Shown: positions 52,378 to 61,397, numbered from the stretch's first letter. The stretch: DNA of 64,000 nt from an uncultured Flavobacterium sp. (GCA_943912855.1 CALTVC010000003.1:62001-126000); one strand, 5' to 3'. Notes: generated by a model not told the origin, from the letters alone. Program-made: numbers and translations.

Positions 52378-52385
52378 CAAATATA
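52378..52385 (-). promoter_or_regulatory. -7 promoter element of ald
   Basis: On the minus strand TATATTTG fits TAnnTTTG, 24 nt before the ATG at 52354. Confidence 0.6.
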
Positions 52386-52391
52386 ATCATT

Positions 52392-52416
52392 ACACCCCCT
52401 ATTTTAAAAGGGTATT
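52392..52416. promoter_or_regulatory. operator-like palindrome 1 before ald
   Basis: CACCCCCTATTTTAAAAGGGTATT is an imperfect dyad covering the -33 region of the ald promoter. It shares CCCCTATTTT with the second site at 52498-52519. Confidence 0.6.
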
Positions 52417-52497
52417 AATGTAAATATTTTAAAAACAAAACCAGAAAACCTTAAATACATAGGGGTCACGAACATAAAATTGAATTTTAACTACACT

Positions 52498-52519
52498 TAC
52501 CCCTATTTTTGAAGGGGTA
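52498..52519. promoter_or_regulatory. operator-like palindrome 2 with embedded -7 element
   Basis: TACCCCT-atttttga-AGGGGTA has perfect 7-bp arms. TATTTTTG (52504-52511), inside it on the plus strand, fits a -7 element. The two sites lie about 105 bp apart. Confidence 0.65.
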
Positions 52520-52548
52520 TATACAAATTAAATATCCCATTTTTGAAA

Positions 52549-52716
52549 ATGAACCCGAAATCACAAGGGAAGATTTTTGTTAAGGCAATAGGGCTATTTA
52601 AGATTTCATTAACACCAGAAGTAAAGCCTACAAAATTAATGTTAAAATTCGTACGATTATTTTTCAATGAAAGCGTTTACAGGAAGGTTTTTAAGAAGGA
52701 GTATAAAAGATTATAA
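52549..52716 (+). CDS. possible 55-residue small protein
   Basis: An ATG 38 nt after the -7 element at 52504 opens a 55-codon frame ending TAA. The product is strongly basic with hydrophobic stretches (KIFVKAIGLFKISL, KLMLKFVRLFFN, RKVFKKEYKRL). It could be an amphipathic membrane-active peptide or chance. No family is known to me. The divergent arrangement with ald and the shared palindromes make it worth noting. Confidence 0.4.
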   Translation: MNPKSQGKIFVKAIGLFKISLTPEVKPTKLMLKFVRLFFNESVYRKVFKKEYKRL

Positions 52717-52878
52717 TAAATTAAGACCGGCTTGGTAAAAATAAAACCCTGAAATAAAACATTTTAAAACTACGAGTTTTAAAGTCTCACAAAATTGTGA
52801 AAGTTGGAGTAATAAGAGCACTGTTTTTTATAAATGATTCCTATTTTTGTTTCAGAAACTTAATTCAATTGACTAACC
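52717..52878. other. leader region with two short dyads
   Basis: TTTAAAACT-acg-AGTTTTAAA (52763-52783) and TCACAA-aa-TTGTGA (52787-52800) are perfect dyads. TATTTTTG (52842-52849) is the likely -7 element of the exported protein gene at 52879. Confidence 0.55.
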
Positions 52879-53244
52879 ATGAAAAAAATCTTCTTTATGG
52901 CAGCATTCCTTTTTGCTGCCCTACAAGCCAGCGCGCAGGTAATGGTAAATGGAAAAGACATTGCTACCGAAACTGAAACCTTTGAAGTATGGGCGTTTAA
53001 AAAACCTTTCAGCAACAAAGAAAGCCTGTTTATGAACTACGGACAGGATGATTTTAAGCCTCATTATTACGACCACAAATCGCAAGCTATTTCAAACAAA
53101 GACGGTAAGAAATTTGAAAAAGGTGAGTGGCTTCAGCTTACAAAATATCTTCTTAGCCAAGGCTTTGAGGAAAAATCTTCAAGGGATGCGTCTATCGGCG
53201 ATGCTAAAGGCCGTGTAGTTACATTCGTAAAGAAAAAAGAATAA
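52879..53244 (+). CDS. small exported protein
   Basis: The 121-residue protein has a signal peptide ending ASAQ. The mature part has charged patches and aromatic residues (VWAFKKPFSNKESLFMNYGQDDFKPHYYDHK) and ends KGRVVTFVKKKE. No family is recognised. It has its own promoter and terminator, so it is a single-gene unit. Confidence 0.78.
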   Translation: MKKIFFMAAFLFAALQASAQVMVNGKDIATETETFEVWAFKKPFSNKESLFMNYGQDDFKPHYYDHKSQAISNKDGKKFEKGEWLQLTKYLLSQGFEEKSSRDASIGDAKGRVVTFVKKKE

Positions 53245-53250
53245 CCGCAA

Positions 53251-53277
53251 AAGCACCCGTTAAGGGTGCTTTTTTTT
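53251..53277 (+). terminator. terminator
   Basis: AGCACCC and GGGTGCT around gttaa, followed by T8. Confidence 0.92.
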
Positions 53278-53322
53278 ATATTTTTATGGAAGTAATCTCC
53301 CTCGGGAAATCCTAAAAATACC

Positions 53323-53949
53323 ATGAAAAAACTCCTCCTTATATCCCTCCTCGCCTTAGCTGCCTGTAAAAAAGAAGGTACGTCAACCGATACCGTTACT
53401 GACAGCACCGCCGTAGACATTACCCTCATTGCCCCTCCTAAGGAAGACAGCGCCATAAACGATAAAACCGAAACAGTAGCCCCTGAGCGTACTACGGCTA
53501 ATCCGGAAGAATCTGTTACGGGCAACTTTACCGGAAAGAATGGTACTGCCATAGCCACACTGATACATGAGGGCACTGATAGCGAAGACCCATCACAGTA
53601 CAGCATTACCTTTAACGACCCCAACATTGCCGCTGTACCCGGTGTTTGTTGTGGCGTAATACTGGTAAACGAAGGCGACCTTAACGGCGACGGGCAGGAC
53701 GAACTAGGCGTGGCAAACGCTCCGCTACACGGCTGTACCTACGACTACCGGGTGTACACCTACGTTAACGGAAAATGGGAACCTTTTATAGAAACATTCC
53801 TGTTTCCTACCCAGTGTGAAGGTACAGACCGCGACAAAATACAGGAACTGGTTTTTAAGGAAGGAAATACGGTATACTACCTGAATACCGATTTTAACGA
53901 TGATAATTTTAAAAAGATAAAAACCAAAGCTAAGGTACTGGTGAAGTAA
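53323..53949 (+). CDS. hypothetical lipoprotein
   Basis: The 208-residue protein has a lipobox LAAC and an acidic, Thr/Ser-rich linker. The C-terminal part (VCCGVILVNEGDLNGDGQDELGVANAPLHGC) contains a DxNxDGxDE repeat reminiscent of FG-GAP calcium-binding repeats. It would sit on the inner or outer membrane facing the periplasm. The function is unknown. Confidence 0.8.
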   Translation: MKKLLLISLLALAACKKEGTSTDTVTDSTAVDITLIAPPKEDSAINDKTETVAPERTTANPEESVTGNFTGKNGTAIATLIHEGTDSEDPSQYSITFNDPNIAAVPGVCCGVILVNEGDLNGDGQDELGVANAPLHGCTYDYRVYTYVNGKWEPFIETFLFPTQCEGTDRDKIQELVFKEGNTVYYLNTDFNDDNFKKIKTKAKVLVK

Positions 53950-53960
53950 AGTAAACCCCT

Positions 53961-54058
53961 CGCTATATAGCTACGAAGCACACAAAGCCTATATACCCAC
54001 CCCGAAGGGGTGACACATAACAACGGAGGGCACCACCCTTCGCATAGCTAAGAGTAGC
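53961..54058. terminator. stem-loop cluster between convergent genes
   Basis: CACCCC-gaa-GGGGTG (53998-54012) is perfect. It is flanked by TAGCTACGAAG (about 53968) and CTTCGCATAGCTA (about 54038), which pair with a 2-nt bulge. Together they could end transcripts from both sides. Confidence 0.55.
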
Positions 54059-54697
54059 CTAATCCCGCTCTACCGCTACATCCATTACTATAGCCGAAAT
54101 GGCTTCAGACTTTTGCCATACAACATCGTTTGCCGTACGGAAATAGGTAACGTATCTATCCTGTGCTTCGGGTGTGATTTCGTTAAACAGGCATGCCGAG
54201 GTTACATAAAAATCATCCCGACTCACTTTGGAGTTTAACCCAAAACCAATGTACAGGTTTCGGCTTTTGGGCACGGTAATGTCTGCATCGTTAATTACTA
54301 TGCGGTATTTACCAGAGTAATCAGCCGCTACCTCTACGCCTTTCTGCACCAGCAGGTTTCCGGGCAGGCCATTGGCATCCGCATCAAAAACCAGGAGTTG
54401 TAGCGGGGTATCTTTTAGTTTGGCACGGCGTTCGGGTGCTACCCAATCTTCATTAACATAGAGCGTTACGGCATAGAGTTTACCACGGGGCAAATCAGGC
54501 AAACGCGTCAGGAGTTGCGCCATGCCGGCAGGGCGCTCGTTGGTCTTACAGTTATCAGTAGTGGTACTGTAAGTACGTGTTTCGGGAGGTACAAGACTGT
54601 TTACCACCACTTCCTGTAGCTGTATGGTGTCCTTTGCCATATCCTGGGCATACCCCATCCCGAAAACTAAAACCAACGCGTACAACAGCCTTTTCAT
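54059..54697 (-). CDS. exported protein, tandem paralog 3
   Basis: The 212-residue protein has a signal peptide ending GYAQ, then KDTIQLQEVVVNSL, a TonB-box-like stretch. It shares a layout with the two upstream genes: Cys (TDNCKTN), LYAVTLYVN, TPLQLLVFDADANGLPGNLL, YSGKYRIVIN, NLYIGFGLN. The fold should be a beta-sandwich. The first residues after the signal look like a receptor start but no barrel follows. The function is unknown. Confidence 0.8.
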   Translation of the reverse strand: MKRLLYALVLVFGMGYAQDMAKDTIQLQEVVVNSLVPPETRTYSTTTDNCKTNERPAGMAQLLTRLPDLPRGKLYAVTLYVNEDWVAPERRAKLKDTPLQLLVFDADANGLPGNLLVQKGVEVAADYSGKYRIVINDADITVPKSRNLYIGFGLNSKVSRDDFYVTSACLFNEITPEAQDRYVTYFRTANDVVWQKSEAISAIVMDVAVERD

Positions 54698-54763
54698 CCT
54701 CCAAAACCATTAGGGTTATATACCCGAAACGTTACGGTTTTGCTGTGTAGTATGGTTTAACGA

Positions 54764-55420
54764 TTATTTGGCAACAAACACCATTTCCTTTATGGTCATT
54801 TTATAGGCTGTTGGCATATGACCGTTGTTTTGCCAGGGCGCATTGTCACCGTTCCTGCGAAATGAGGTATACCTATACACATCGGGGCAAACACCATCAA
54901 CCTCAAAATCGCGGATATTGCTGGATGATGCCGGGGTTACCCTGCGTAAACCTACAAACATATCGCCCGGATTTAGTATGGTGTAAGGTGGCAGGATTAT
55001 TTCCCGCTTGCCTCTTTCATCGCCTTTTATGGTAATGTCTATAGGTTTAGCAAGTTCGTTACCCGGCTTACCGTCGGCCCCTACCTTGTAAAATACCAGC
55101 TGTAGCTTGGTATCAACAAAATCATAGGTTACATTATTAGTGCTTGTACCGTTATTAAAATTCATGGTAACCGATTTCAGGTAGCCTTCAGGGAGGGTAT
55201 TTACCAGTGTTACCATCTCCGTTTCGTACGAAAGAGAACACAAATGCACACAGCCCAGTCCCTTAAACCTGAATTTCATTTCCTTAGCTTTAGTAGCGTT
55301 GCTTATACGTACCTCGGGGAGCTGCAGGGTGTCTTTTTCAAAGTTTTGGCTAAAGCCAAAATCTACCGAAAACATTAGGATAAAAAATATAAGTTTTTTT
55401 ATAGTGCTATATGGTTTCAT
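54764..55420 (-). CDS. exported protein, tandem paralog 2
   Basis: From the ATG at 55420 the protein has 218 residues with a signal peptide ending GFSQ, then KDTLQLPEVRISN. It keeps LKSVTMNFN, TKLQLVFYKVGADGKPGNEL, ILNPGDMFVGLRRV and conserved cysteines (LGCVHLC, VCPDVY). It starts 13 bp after paralog 1. A longer frame start at 55453 would overlap paralog 1 and lack a proper signal peptide. Confidence 0.8.
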   Translation of the reverse strand: MKPYSTIKKLIFFILMFSVDFGFSQNFEKDTLQLPEVRISNATKAKEMKFRFKGLGCVHLCSLSYETEMVTLVNTLPEGYLKSVTMNFNNGTSTNNVTYDFVDTKLQLVFYKVGADGKPGNELAKPIDITIKGDERGKREIILPPYTILNPGDMFVGLRRVTPASSSNIRDFEVDGVCPDVYRYTSFRRNGDNAPWQNNGHMPTAYKMTIKEMVFVAK

Positions 55421-55433
55421 GTCGGTTTTTACG

Positions 55434-56069
55434 TTATTTAGTAGGAAGCACAATCTCTTTAATTGTCATCTTGAACGGATGATGGCTATCTTCTCCGGCA
55501 TACCATTGCTGGTTTGTTCTCTGGCCACGTTTATACATACTATGCTTCTTACCCAGAGCACACAAAGTATGTACCTCAAAATCAATATCTGTAACGGTGC
55601 GTGGTTTTACCCGACGTAAACCGACAAAAAACTTCCCGGGATTTTTTGCATCACCATACGGTACCATAAGTTCCATTTTCCCAGAAAAATCAGCTTTAAG
55701 GGTAAACGGAACGGGAAGTCCTATTGCAGCGCCCGGCTTGCCTGAAGCATCAACTTCATAAAATACCAAAAGGAGTTCAGTATCTTTATAGTTATAAAAT
55801 TCGTTGCGTGGCGTTTCGTTAAAGCTAAACGTTACCGAACTGATATAACCATCCTTTGGTAGCGAGGTAACTAAGGTTACCATTTCGTCATAGAAAAGCG
55901 CATCAGAATTTACACATAAGCTAGAGAATCGTGTCTTTACCACCTTAGCTTTCTCAGGAGGTGTATTGTTTATACGCACTTCAGGAAGCTGTATGGTATC
56001 TTTTTCAAGATTTTGGCTGAAGCCAATGCCTGCTGTGAGCAGCAGGGCTAAAAGTAAAAGGCGTTTCAT
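55434..56069 (-). CDS. exported protein, tandem paralog 1
   Basis: The 211-residue protein has a signal peptide ending GFSQ, then KDTIQLPEVRINN. It keeps LPKDGYISSVTFSFN, TELLLVFYEVDASGKPGAAI, FSGKMELMVPY and NPGKFFVGLRRV. It is the first gene of the three on the minus strand and carries two Cys (SSLCVN, TLCALG). The three copies are clearly homologous but diverged. Confidence 0.8.
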   Translation of the reverse strand: MKRLLLLALLLTAGIGFSQNLEKDTIQLPEVRINNTPPEKAKVVKTRFSSLCVNSDALFYDEMVTLVTSLPKDGYISSVTFSFNETPRNEFYNYKDTELLLVFYEVDASGKPGAAIGLPVPFTLKADFSGKMELMVPYGDAKNPGKFFVGLRRVKPRTVTDIDFEVHTLCALGKKHSMYKRGQRTNQQWYAGEDSHHPFKMTIKEIVLPTK

Positions 56070-56118
56070 AAGGATAATTGGTTTCCTTACAAAACGCCTT
56101 TTTGTGCATTGTAGTATG

Positions 56119-56679
56119 TTATTGCCTCAGCCAGCAGCTCATTACGTGGTCGTTTACCATGCCCGTAGCCTGCATGTGTGCGTAGATTATGGTACTGCCT
56201 ACAAACTTAAAGCCCTTCTTCTTCAGGTCTTTGCTTATGGCGTCGCTCAGGGGTGTGGTAGCGGGTACCTGCCCCAGCGACGTGTGGTTATTTATAATCG
56301 GCTTGCCATCGGTAAAACCCCAGAAGTATTTGCTGAAACTACCAAACTCCTCCTGCACCTTCATGTAGTTTTGGGCATTGGTTATGGCAGCAAGCACCTT
56401 TAGGCGGTTACGGATAATACCCGGATCGGCCATAAGGCGGTCTATGTCATCCTGACCGTATTGGGCTATTTTCTTATAATCAAAGTTATCAAAGGCTTTG
56501 GCAAAACTCTCCCTGCGACGCAGTATGGTAATCCAGCTTAGCCCTGCCTGAAACGTTTCCAGTAATAGGAACTCAAATAATGTATCGTCATCATAAACGG
56601 GTTTTCCCCATTCGTTGTCGTGGTATTCCTGGTACAGCGGGTCGTTGCCACACCAGCCACAGCGAATTTTATCACTCAT
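56119..56679 (-). CDS. tag: DNA-3-methyladenine glycosylase I
   Basis: The 186-residue protein opens RCGWCGNDPLYQEYHDNEWG, the Tag signature. Cys7 and His20 with the C-terminal His and Cys of NDHVMSCWL should bind the zinc. It removes 3-methyladenine from alkylated DNA. Its start overlaps the end of yhhQ by 8 bp. Confidence 0.95.
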   Translation of the reverse strand: MSDKIRCGWCGNDPLYQEYHDNEWGKPVYDDDTLFEFLLLETFQAGLSWITILRRRESFAKAFDNFDYKKIAQYGQDDIDRLMADPGIIRNRLKVLAAITNAQNYMKVQEEFGSFSKYFWGFTDGKPIINNHTSLGQVPATTPLSDAISKDLKKKGFKFVGSTIIYAHMQATGMVNDHVMSCWLRQ

Positions 56680-57364
56680 GGTTCAGTTGTTTTTTATGGT
56701 CGTGCTGATGCACATATTTTTCTATGATCCAATGCCCCAGGTAAATGAACGGTGTCATAAGCACAGCTATGACCAGCTTTACGCTGTAGTTGGTTATACC
56801 GCTCATCATGTACTCGTCAAACGTCATTTTGCCACTCAGGTAGAATGCGATGCCCAGCACTATAAACGAATCGAACAACTGCGAAATCACGGTACTGCCC
56901 GTACTGCGCAGCCATATCATACGTTCGCCCGTCATCTTTTTAAAAAAGTGGAACAAGGTAACGTCTATAATCTGTGACACAATAAATGCCGTAATACTAC
57001 CTATGATGATGAGCTGGCTCTGCCCGAATATGGCGTTAAACTGCTCGTCGGTAACCCAGCCGTCACCTTTTGCCGCGGGTATTTTCATGGCAAAATACAG
57101 TAACACAAAACAGTAGGCAATAAGCCCGGCGGTAATCACCGAAAGGCGTTGCACGCCCTTGCGCCCAAAGTATTCGTTAATAAGGTCGGTAGTAACAAAC
57201 ACCACCGGCCACGGCACCACCCCTATGCTCATAAGATACGGCCCGAAGCCCGCTACAGGCCCCACAAAAACAAGCTTGGAACCTATGAGTTCGGCTACCA
57301 CGGCATTGGTTATAAATATCCCTGCAAGGATAACGTACAGGGTGCTTTTGCGTGTTTCAAACAT
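56672..57364 (-). CDS. yhhQ: queuosine precursor transporter YhhQ
   Basis: The 230-residue membrane protein has about six spans. VVAELIGSKLV, TTDLINEYFGRKGVQRLS and IDVTLFHFFKKMTGERMIWLRST are the YhhQ/COG1738 signatures. It imports queuosine precursors (preQ0/preQ1). It comes before tag with an 8-bp overlap, which implies co-translation. Confidence 0.93.
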   Translation of the reverse strand: MFETRKSTLYVILAGIFITNAVVAELIGSKLVFVGPVAGFGPYLMSIGVVPWPVVFVTTDLINEYFGRKGVQRLSVITAGLIAYCFVLLYFAMKIPAAKGDGWVTDEQFNAIFGQSQLIIIGSITAFIVSQIIDVTLFHFFKKMTGERMIWLRSTGSTVISQLFDSFIVLGIAFYLSGKMTFDEYMMSGITNYSVKLVIAVLMTPFIYLGHWIIEKYVHQHDHKKQLNHE

Positions 57365-57662
57365 AATTCAGGTAAGTAAAGCGGTAAAGTTACGCAAATA
57401 AACTACCTGAAAAACGCTAAAAACCCAAGGTTTTTTAATCCAGAGCGTCTGGGGGTATAACCCAAAGGGAGCACAAAGGTTCGCAAAGAAAAAAGAGTTC
57501 ACCTTCGGTGTAAGAGCGCAAAGCGATACGAATAATCACGCCCGACTTTGCGACCTCGCGCTTGAGCGCAATCTCTCCTTAACTTTAAAATCTTCGGGGA
57601 TCTTTGTGCCCCCTTTGAGAATCTTTGGATTACATTTCTTCAATAATTCGTATCAAGCAAAA
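57365..57662. repeat. intergenic imperfect palindrome, family A
   Basis: Arms 57462-57480 (CCAAAGGGAGCACAAAGGT) and 57600-57618 are inverted copies with three differences. Nested GGTTCGCAAAG / CTTTGCGACC arms lie inside. The word CCCAAAGGGAGC is identical to the one at 0.55 kb, and both elements contain C-ttc-G hairpins. There is no gene here. Confidence 0.75.
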
Positions 57663-58496
57663 CTACTCCCACTTCTTAGCCCAATCCGCTATGGCATCGA
57701 TATTCGCCTTTTCGGTATCGGGGCTGTTCATACCGGCATCATGGCCTTTACCGGGGCGAATGATAAGGTTAGCAGGCACTTTCATTTCCTGTAATCTGGT
57801 ATAAAAACGACGCGACAGGTTTACATCTACCAGTTCGTCGGCATCACCGTGAATGAGCTGGGTCGGGATGTTTTTGATATGGAAATACGGACTCACCTTT
57901 TTAAACGCGCTGATGTCGGCACCCGGTGCGGGGTCGTACTTGGCGTTGGCAAGGTCTTCCATAATTTTTATCCTGCCCTGTTTGTATAGCGGAGCCAGAA
58001 AAGTGGTTTCGTCAAATATTGACGGCGCACACATTGCGGTAATGCTCTTTATCTTCCGCTTAGAGGTATACCCGTATAATAACGACAGATGCGCCCCGGC
58101 ACTTATCCCCATAAGGTGAAATTGTGTAGCCTTATACCCATACGTTTTCCCCGACTTCTCCACAAAGGCAATGGCGTTGTCTATATCGGCAAGAAGGTCG
58201 GTGCCGTGTACACTGTCGTTTACATAACGATAATCTACATTAGCCACTACAAAACCGCGGTCGCGCACATCGCGGGCATGCTTATCGGTATACTTATTAT
58301 CGCCCAGTGTCCAGGCGCCACCGTGAATCATAATCATTACAGGGGTTTTGACCGATACGCCTTTCGGCAGAAACAGATCAATGTACTGTTGCGGATTTTT
58401 GCCATAGGGCAAATGGTACACTTCTTTTTGTGCCTGGGCAAATGTAGCCACGAGCAGGCACAGCCCCATAGTAAGGGCATGGAAATACTTGTTCAT
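57663..58496 (-). CDS. exported alpha/beta hydrolase (carboxylesterase type)
   Basis: The 277-residue protein has a signal peptide ending FAQAQ. HGGAWTLGD forms the oxyanion hole, GISAGAH holds the nucleophile Ser near residue 151, HGDADELVDV the acid and GKGHDAG the His. This is a BD-FAE/hormone-sensitive lipase-like esterase, possibly acting on acyl groups of glycans. The substrate is unknown. Confidence 0.9.
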   Translation of the reverse strand: MNKYFHALTMGLCLLVATFAQAQKEVYHLPYGKNPQQYIDLFLPKGVSVKTPVMIMIHGGAWTLGDNKYTDKHARDVRDRGFVVANVDYRYVNDSVHGTDLLADIDNAIAFVEKSGKTYGYKATQFHLMGISAGAHLSLLYGYTSKRKIKSITAMCAPSIFDETTFLAPLYKQGRIKIMEDLANAKYDPAPGADISAFKKVSPYFHIKNIPTQLIHGDADELVDVNLSRRFYTRLQEMKVPANLIIRPGKGHDAGMNSPDTEKANIDAIADWAKKWE

Positions 58497-58550
58497 AAGA
58501 ATGGATGTTTTGGAATATCTAAGATAAGTATTTATAACATAAAAAAATGA

Positions 58551-58572
58551 GCCCCGCCGAAAACGGCAGGGC
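58551..58572 (-). terminator. terminator of the small barrel-like protein gene
   Basis: GCCCCGCCG-aaaa-CGGCAGGGC pairs with one mismatch and is followed by ATTTTTTT on the minus strand. Confidence 0.85.
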
Positions 58573-58605
58573 CCTGACTACAATATAGAAAGTATGAATA
58601 AAGAT

Positions 58606-58998
58606 TCAGATGAATTTGTACCCTATGCCAAACGTCCAGATGGCATTGTTATGCGCATCGAAACCATAATACGGCGTTATGAACATCAGCCTGCGGTACT
58701 CCACTATGGGTGATACAGCCAGTCTGGGTGCCGCCTTACCTTTAGTAACAAACAACGACGGAAACGCTCCTGCCCCTACCTTAAACTTCTTACTGAACTT
58801 ATATTTAAGGCTTGGCCCGCCTACGTTTATGCCAAAACTTTTACTGCCGTAACTCATGGCAAGTAGCCCATCAAAGCCCGCTTCCACATTTTTAGGCAGG
58901 GTCAGTTTAGGTTCGGTTTCGGTAGTAGCATCGGGTTGTTGCTGGGCATAGGTAGCCACTGCCGATAGCATCAGCATACTTAAAATGATATGTTTCAT
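58606..58998 (-). CDS. small exported beta-rich protein
   Basis: The 130-residue protein has a signal peptide ending TYAQ. The mature part alternates polar and hydrophobic residues (FDGLLAMSYGSKSFGINVGGPSLKYKFSKKFKVGAGAF) and ends YKFI. A small outer-membrane or periplasmic beta protein is likely. It begins 4 bp after the antiporter stop, so it is co-transcribed. Confidence 0.75.
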   Translation of the reverse strand: MKHIILSMLMLSAVATYAQQQPDATTETEPKLTLPKNVEAGFDGLLAMSYGSKSFGINVGGPSLKYKFSKKFKVGAGAFPSLFVTKGKAAPRLAVSPIVEYRRLMFITPYYGFDAHNNAIWTFGIGYKFI

Positions 58999-59002
58999 GG
59001 AT

Positions 59003-61273
59003 TTACTTCTTAATGATAAGTAACGATGGTGTGGTGTTTAACCATTCGCTGCCGTGCTCTACCTGTTTCTTCCAGCTTTCTTTACTAATGATAAGCAGGT
59101 CTTGGGTTTGCAGGAACTCCTTCTCCAGTTTCTTCTGGCTTAGCAGCTGAATGTGGTTTGGCACTACCTGCTCCACACTACGGATGCTCTCCTTAATATG
59201 CGGATTGTTCTTTACAAAACCATCGGCATCCAGTATGGTTACCTGCGACCCTACATTGGCTATCAGCTTGTGGGCGTACTCTATAAGAAACGCGTCGTTT
59301 TCGTCAAACAGCGTAAGGAAAATACGGTCGGTACTCTTAAACTCCTTGTCTACAAAAATACCCACCGGGGTTTGCGTCTTGGCAAGTATCTGTTGGGTTT
59401 TATCGTCGAAAGGCGAATTTTCAAACAGCTTCTCTTTCCCTGTAAAGGTATTCAACAGGTTTTCAGGGTTAATGATACGCGTGGTAAACCCAAGTATTTT
59501 ACCCAGTAGCGTCCCTTCAAATATCGACTGCCCTATGTCTATCAGTACCAGGTCGAACTCACCCTTATTAGCCACAGTGGCTATGTCGCTGTCTACATCG
59601 CTGGTGGCTTTAAACAGCGTAGTAACGTGCTGGCCTAAAGCTTCGGCTTCGTTAAGCACCGGTTTAAAGGCTTCCTGCTCGTACTCCTGCAGATTAAAGG
59701 TATGTATTTCGCTACTTTGCGGTACGTGTATGGCGGTAACCATGGCATTGTTGTTCATTTTTGCCACAAAGGCGTGTGCAAGCTTCAGCAGGGTTTTACC
59801 ACTCTCAGGGCTGTCAAAAGAAAACAGCACCTTAAAACGGCTCGCCTGGCGTATCTCGGCTGGGATGTAGTTTCTCTTACGGTTAAACGCAAAGCCTATT
59901 AAATCCAGTAGTGGTCCGGTCATAAACGTAGTGAACAGTGCCATGATAACCATCATGGAGAAGATTTCCTTACTCAGTACCCCAAGGTCGTAACCTATGT
60001 TCAGCACAATAAGTTCCATAAGTCCACGGGTATTCATCAGGGCGCCTATGGTAAGGCTGTCGCGCCAGTTTTGCCCCACGAATTTGGCCGTAACGGCACT
60101 ACCCACAAACTTGCCTACTACGGCTACAGCTATGATAAGGCCGCATATTTTCCACATTTCTATGTCGTTCAGCAAGCCTATCTGCGTACGAAGTCCTGTA
60201 AACACAAAAAACAACGGCAGTAGCATCACCTGCGATACGTCTTCTACTTTTTCAATGAAAATGCTCCTGAAACGCATATTCTCAGGCATAATGGCTCCTG
60301 CCATAAACGCCCCAAACAACGCGTGTATGCCTATAACTTCTGTAGTATATGCCGATATAAGCAACGTTAGGAAAAATATAGCCACTACCTGCTTGGTAAT
60401 GTTTTCTTTGTGCGAATACAACTCGCCAATGCGCTTAAGGAACGGACGAACCACTACCAGCATTATAGCTACATACGCCACTGAAAGCGCTATGATGTAC
60501 AGCGAACTTACAAACGAACCCGCTTTTACTATGGCTATTACAGCGGCAAGGATACACCATGCGGTAACGTCATCGGCAGCGGCACAGGTTATTACCATGG
60601 CACCTATACGGGTGCGGTGCAGTCCGCGTTCCTGAACAATACGTGCCAATACCGGGAAGGCGGTTATACTCATGGCTATCCCCAGGAATAAACCAAACGA
60701 ACTGAAGCTAACGCCCTGTGGTGCAAACTGGTTGTATATAAAATAAGCCAGTACGATACCGAAAGTAAACGGAATGATGATACTTGCGTGGCTGATGACC
60801 ACAGCGTCTTTGGCTTTGTTTCGCAGTACACTCAGGTCGAGCTCCATGCCTATTACGTACATGAACAGGATAAGACCTATCTGGCTAAGAAACTGAAGGT
60901 TGCCCAATGACGCCGGCGGGAAAAGCATTGCCGAATATTCCGGAAAAAACGTACCTACCAGTGAGGGGCCGAGTACTATACCGGCTATCATTTCGCCAAT
61001 AACGGTAGGCTGACCTAGTTTTTTGCATATCCACGCAAAGAAACGTGCCACAAAAAGAATGGTAATGATTTGTACCAAAAGTAACGCCAACGGATGGCTC
61101 AGGTTATGGAACAGGGTATCTATAAAATCTTCCCACTGTCCTTTACCACTTGCTTTTTCGGTAATGGTACGGGTGGCTTCAAGGGTTTTGCCATTCTTCA
61201 TGGCCCAGTAAATAATGGCCGAAAACACGGCGATTACTACGGTGTAAAAAATACTGTTCCTGAACTTCTTCAT
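59003..61273 (-). CDS. cation/proton antiporter (CPA2/KefB type)
   Basis: The 756-residue protein has one N-terminal span, then a 12-span exchanger core (residues 60-470) with QPTVIGEMIAGIVLGPSL, DDVTAWCILA (the paired Asp region) and ALMNTRGLMELIVLNIG. The last 270 residues are cytosolic and resemble a duplicated universal stress protein domain (DSPESGKTLLKLAHAF, DLVLIDIGQS). It should exchange Na+ or K+ for H+; the ion is not determinable. Confidence 0.93.
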   Translation of the reverse strand: MKKFRNSIFYTVVIAVFSAIIYWAMKNGKTLEATRTITEKASGKGQWEDFIDTLFHNLSHPLALLLVQIITILFVARFFAWICKKLGQPTVIGEMIAGIVLGPSLVGTFFPEYSAMLFPPASLGNLQFLSQIGLILFMYVIGMELDLSVLRNKAKDAVVISHASIIIPFTFGIVLAYFIYNQFAPQGVSFSSFGLFLGIAMSITAFPVLARIVQERGLHRTRIGAMVITCAAADDVTAWCILAAVIAIVKAGSFVSSLYIIALSVAYVAIMLVVVRPFLKRIGELYSHKENITKQVVAIFFLTLLISAYTTEVIGIHALFGAFMAGAIMPENMRFRSIFIEKVEDVSQVMLLPLFFVFTGLRTQIGLLNDIEMWKICGLIIAVAVVGKFVGSAVTAKFVGQNWRDSLTIGALMNTRGLMELIVLNIGYDLGVLSKEIFSMMVIMALFTTFMTGPLLDLIGFAFNRKRNYIPAEIRQASRFKVLFSFDSPESGKTLLKLAHAFVAKMNNNAMVTAIHVPQSSEIHTFNLQEYEQEAFKPVLNEAEALGQHVTTLFKATSDVDSDIATVANKGEFDLVLIDIGQSIFEGTLLGKILGFTTRIINPENLLNTFTGKEKLFENSPFDDKTQQILAKTQTPVGIFVDKEFKSTDRIFLTLFDENDAFLIEYAHKLIANVGSQVTILDADGFVKNNPHIKESIRSVEQVVPNHIQLLSQKKLEKEFLQTQDLLIISKESWKKQVEHGSEWLNTTPSLLIIKK

Positions 61274-61397
61274 AAATTAGGTGATTTAGCGGCACAATAT
61301 TAGAACGGTTTTTTGTTATGCCACTAACGGCTAAAAGCCTTTTGCAGTAAGTTCGGGAAAAAGTGTAACGAAATCTTAAAAAGTGTTAAAATCGGGC

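Noticed and set aside
54001..54050. Possible CRISPR-like or REP array
   Set aside because: There is only one CACCCC/GGGGTG hairpin and no regular spacing; a terminator between convergent genes explains it.
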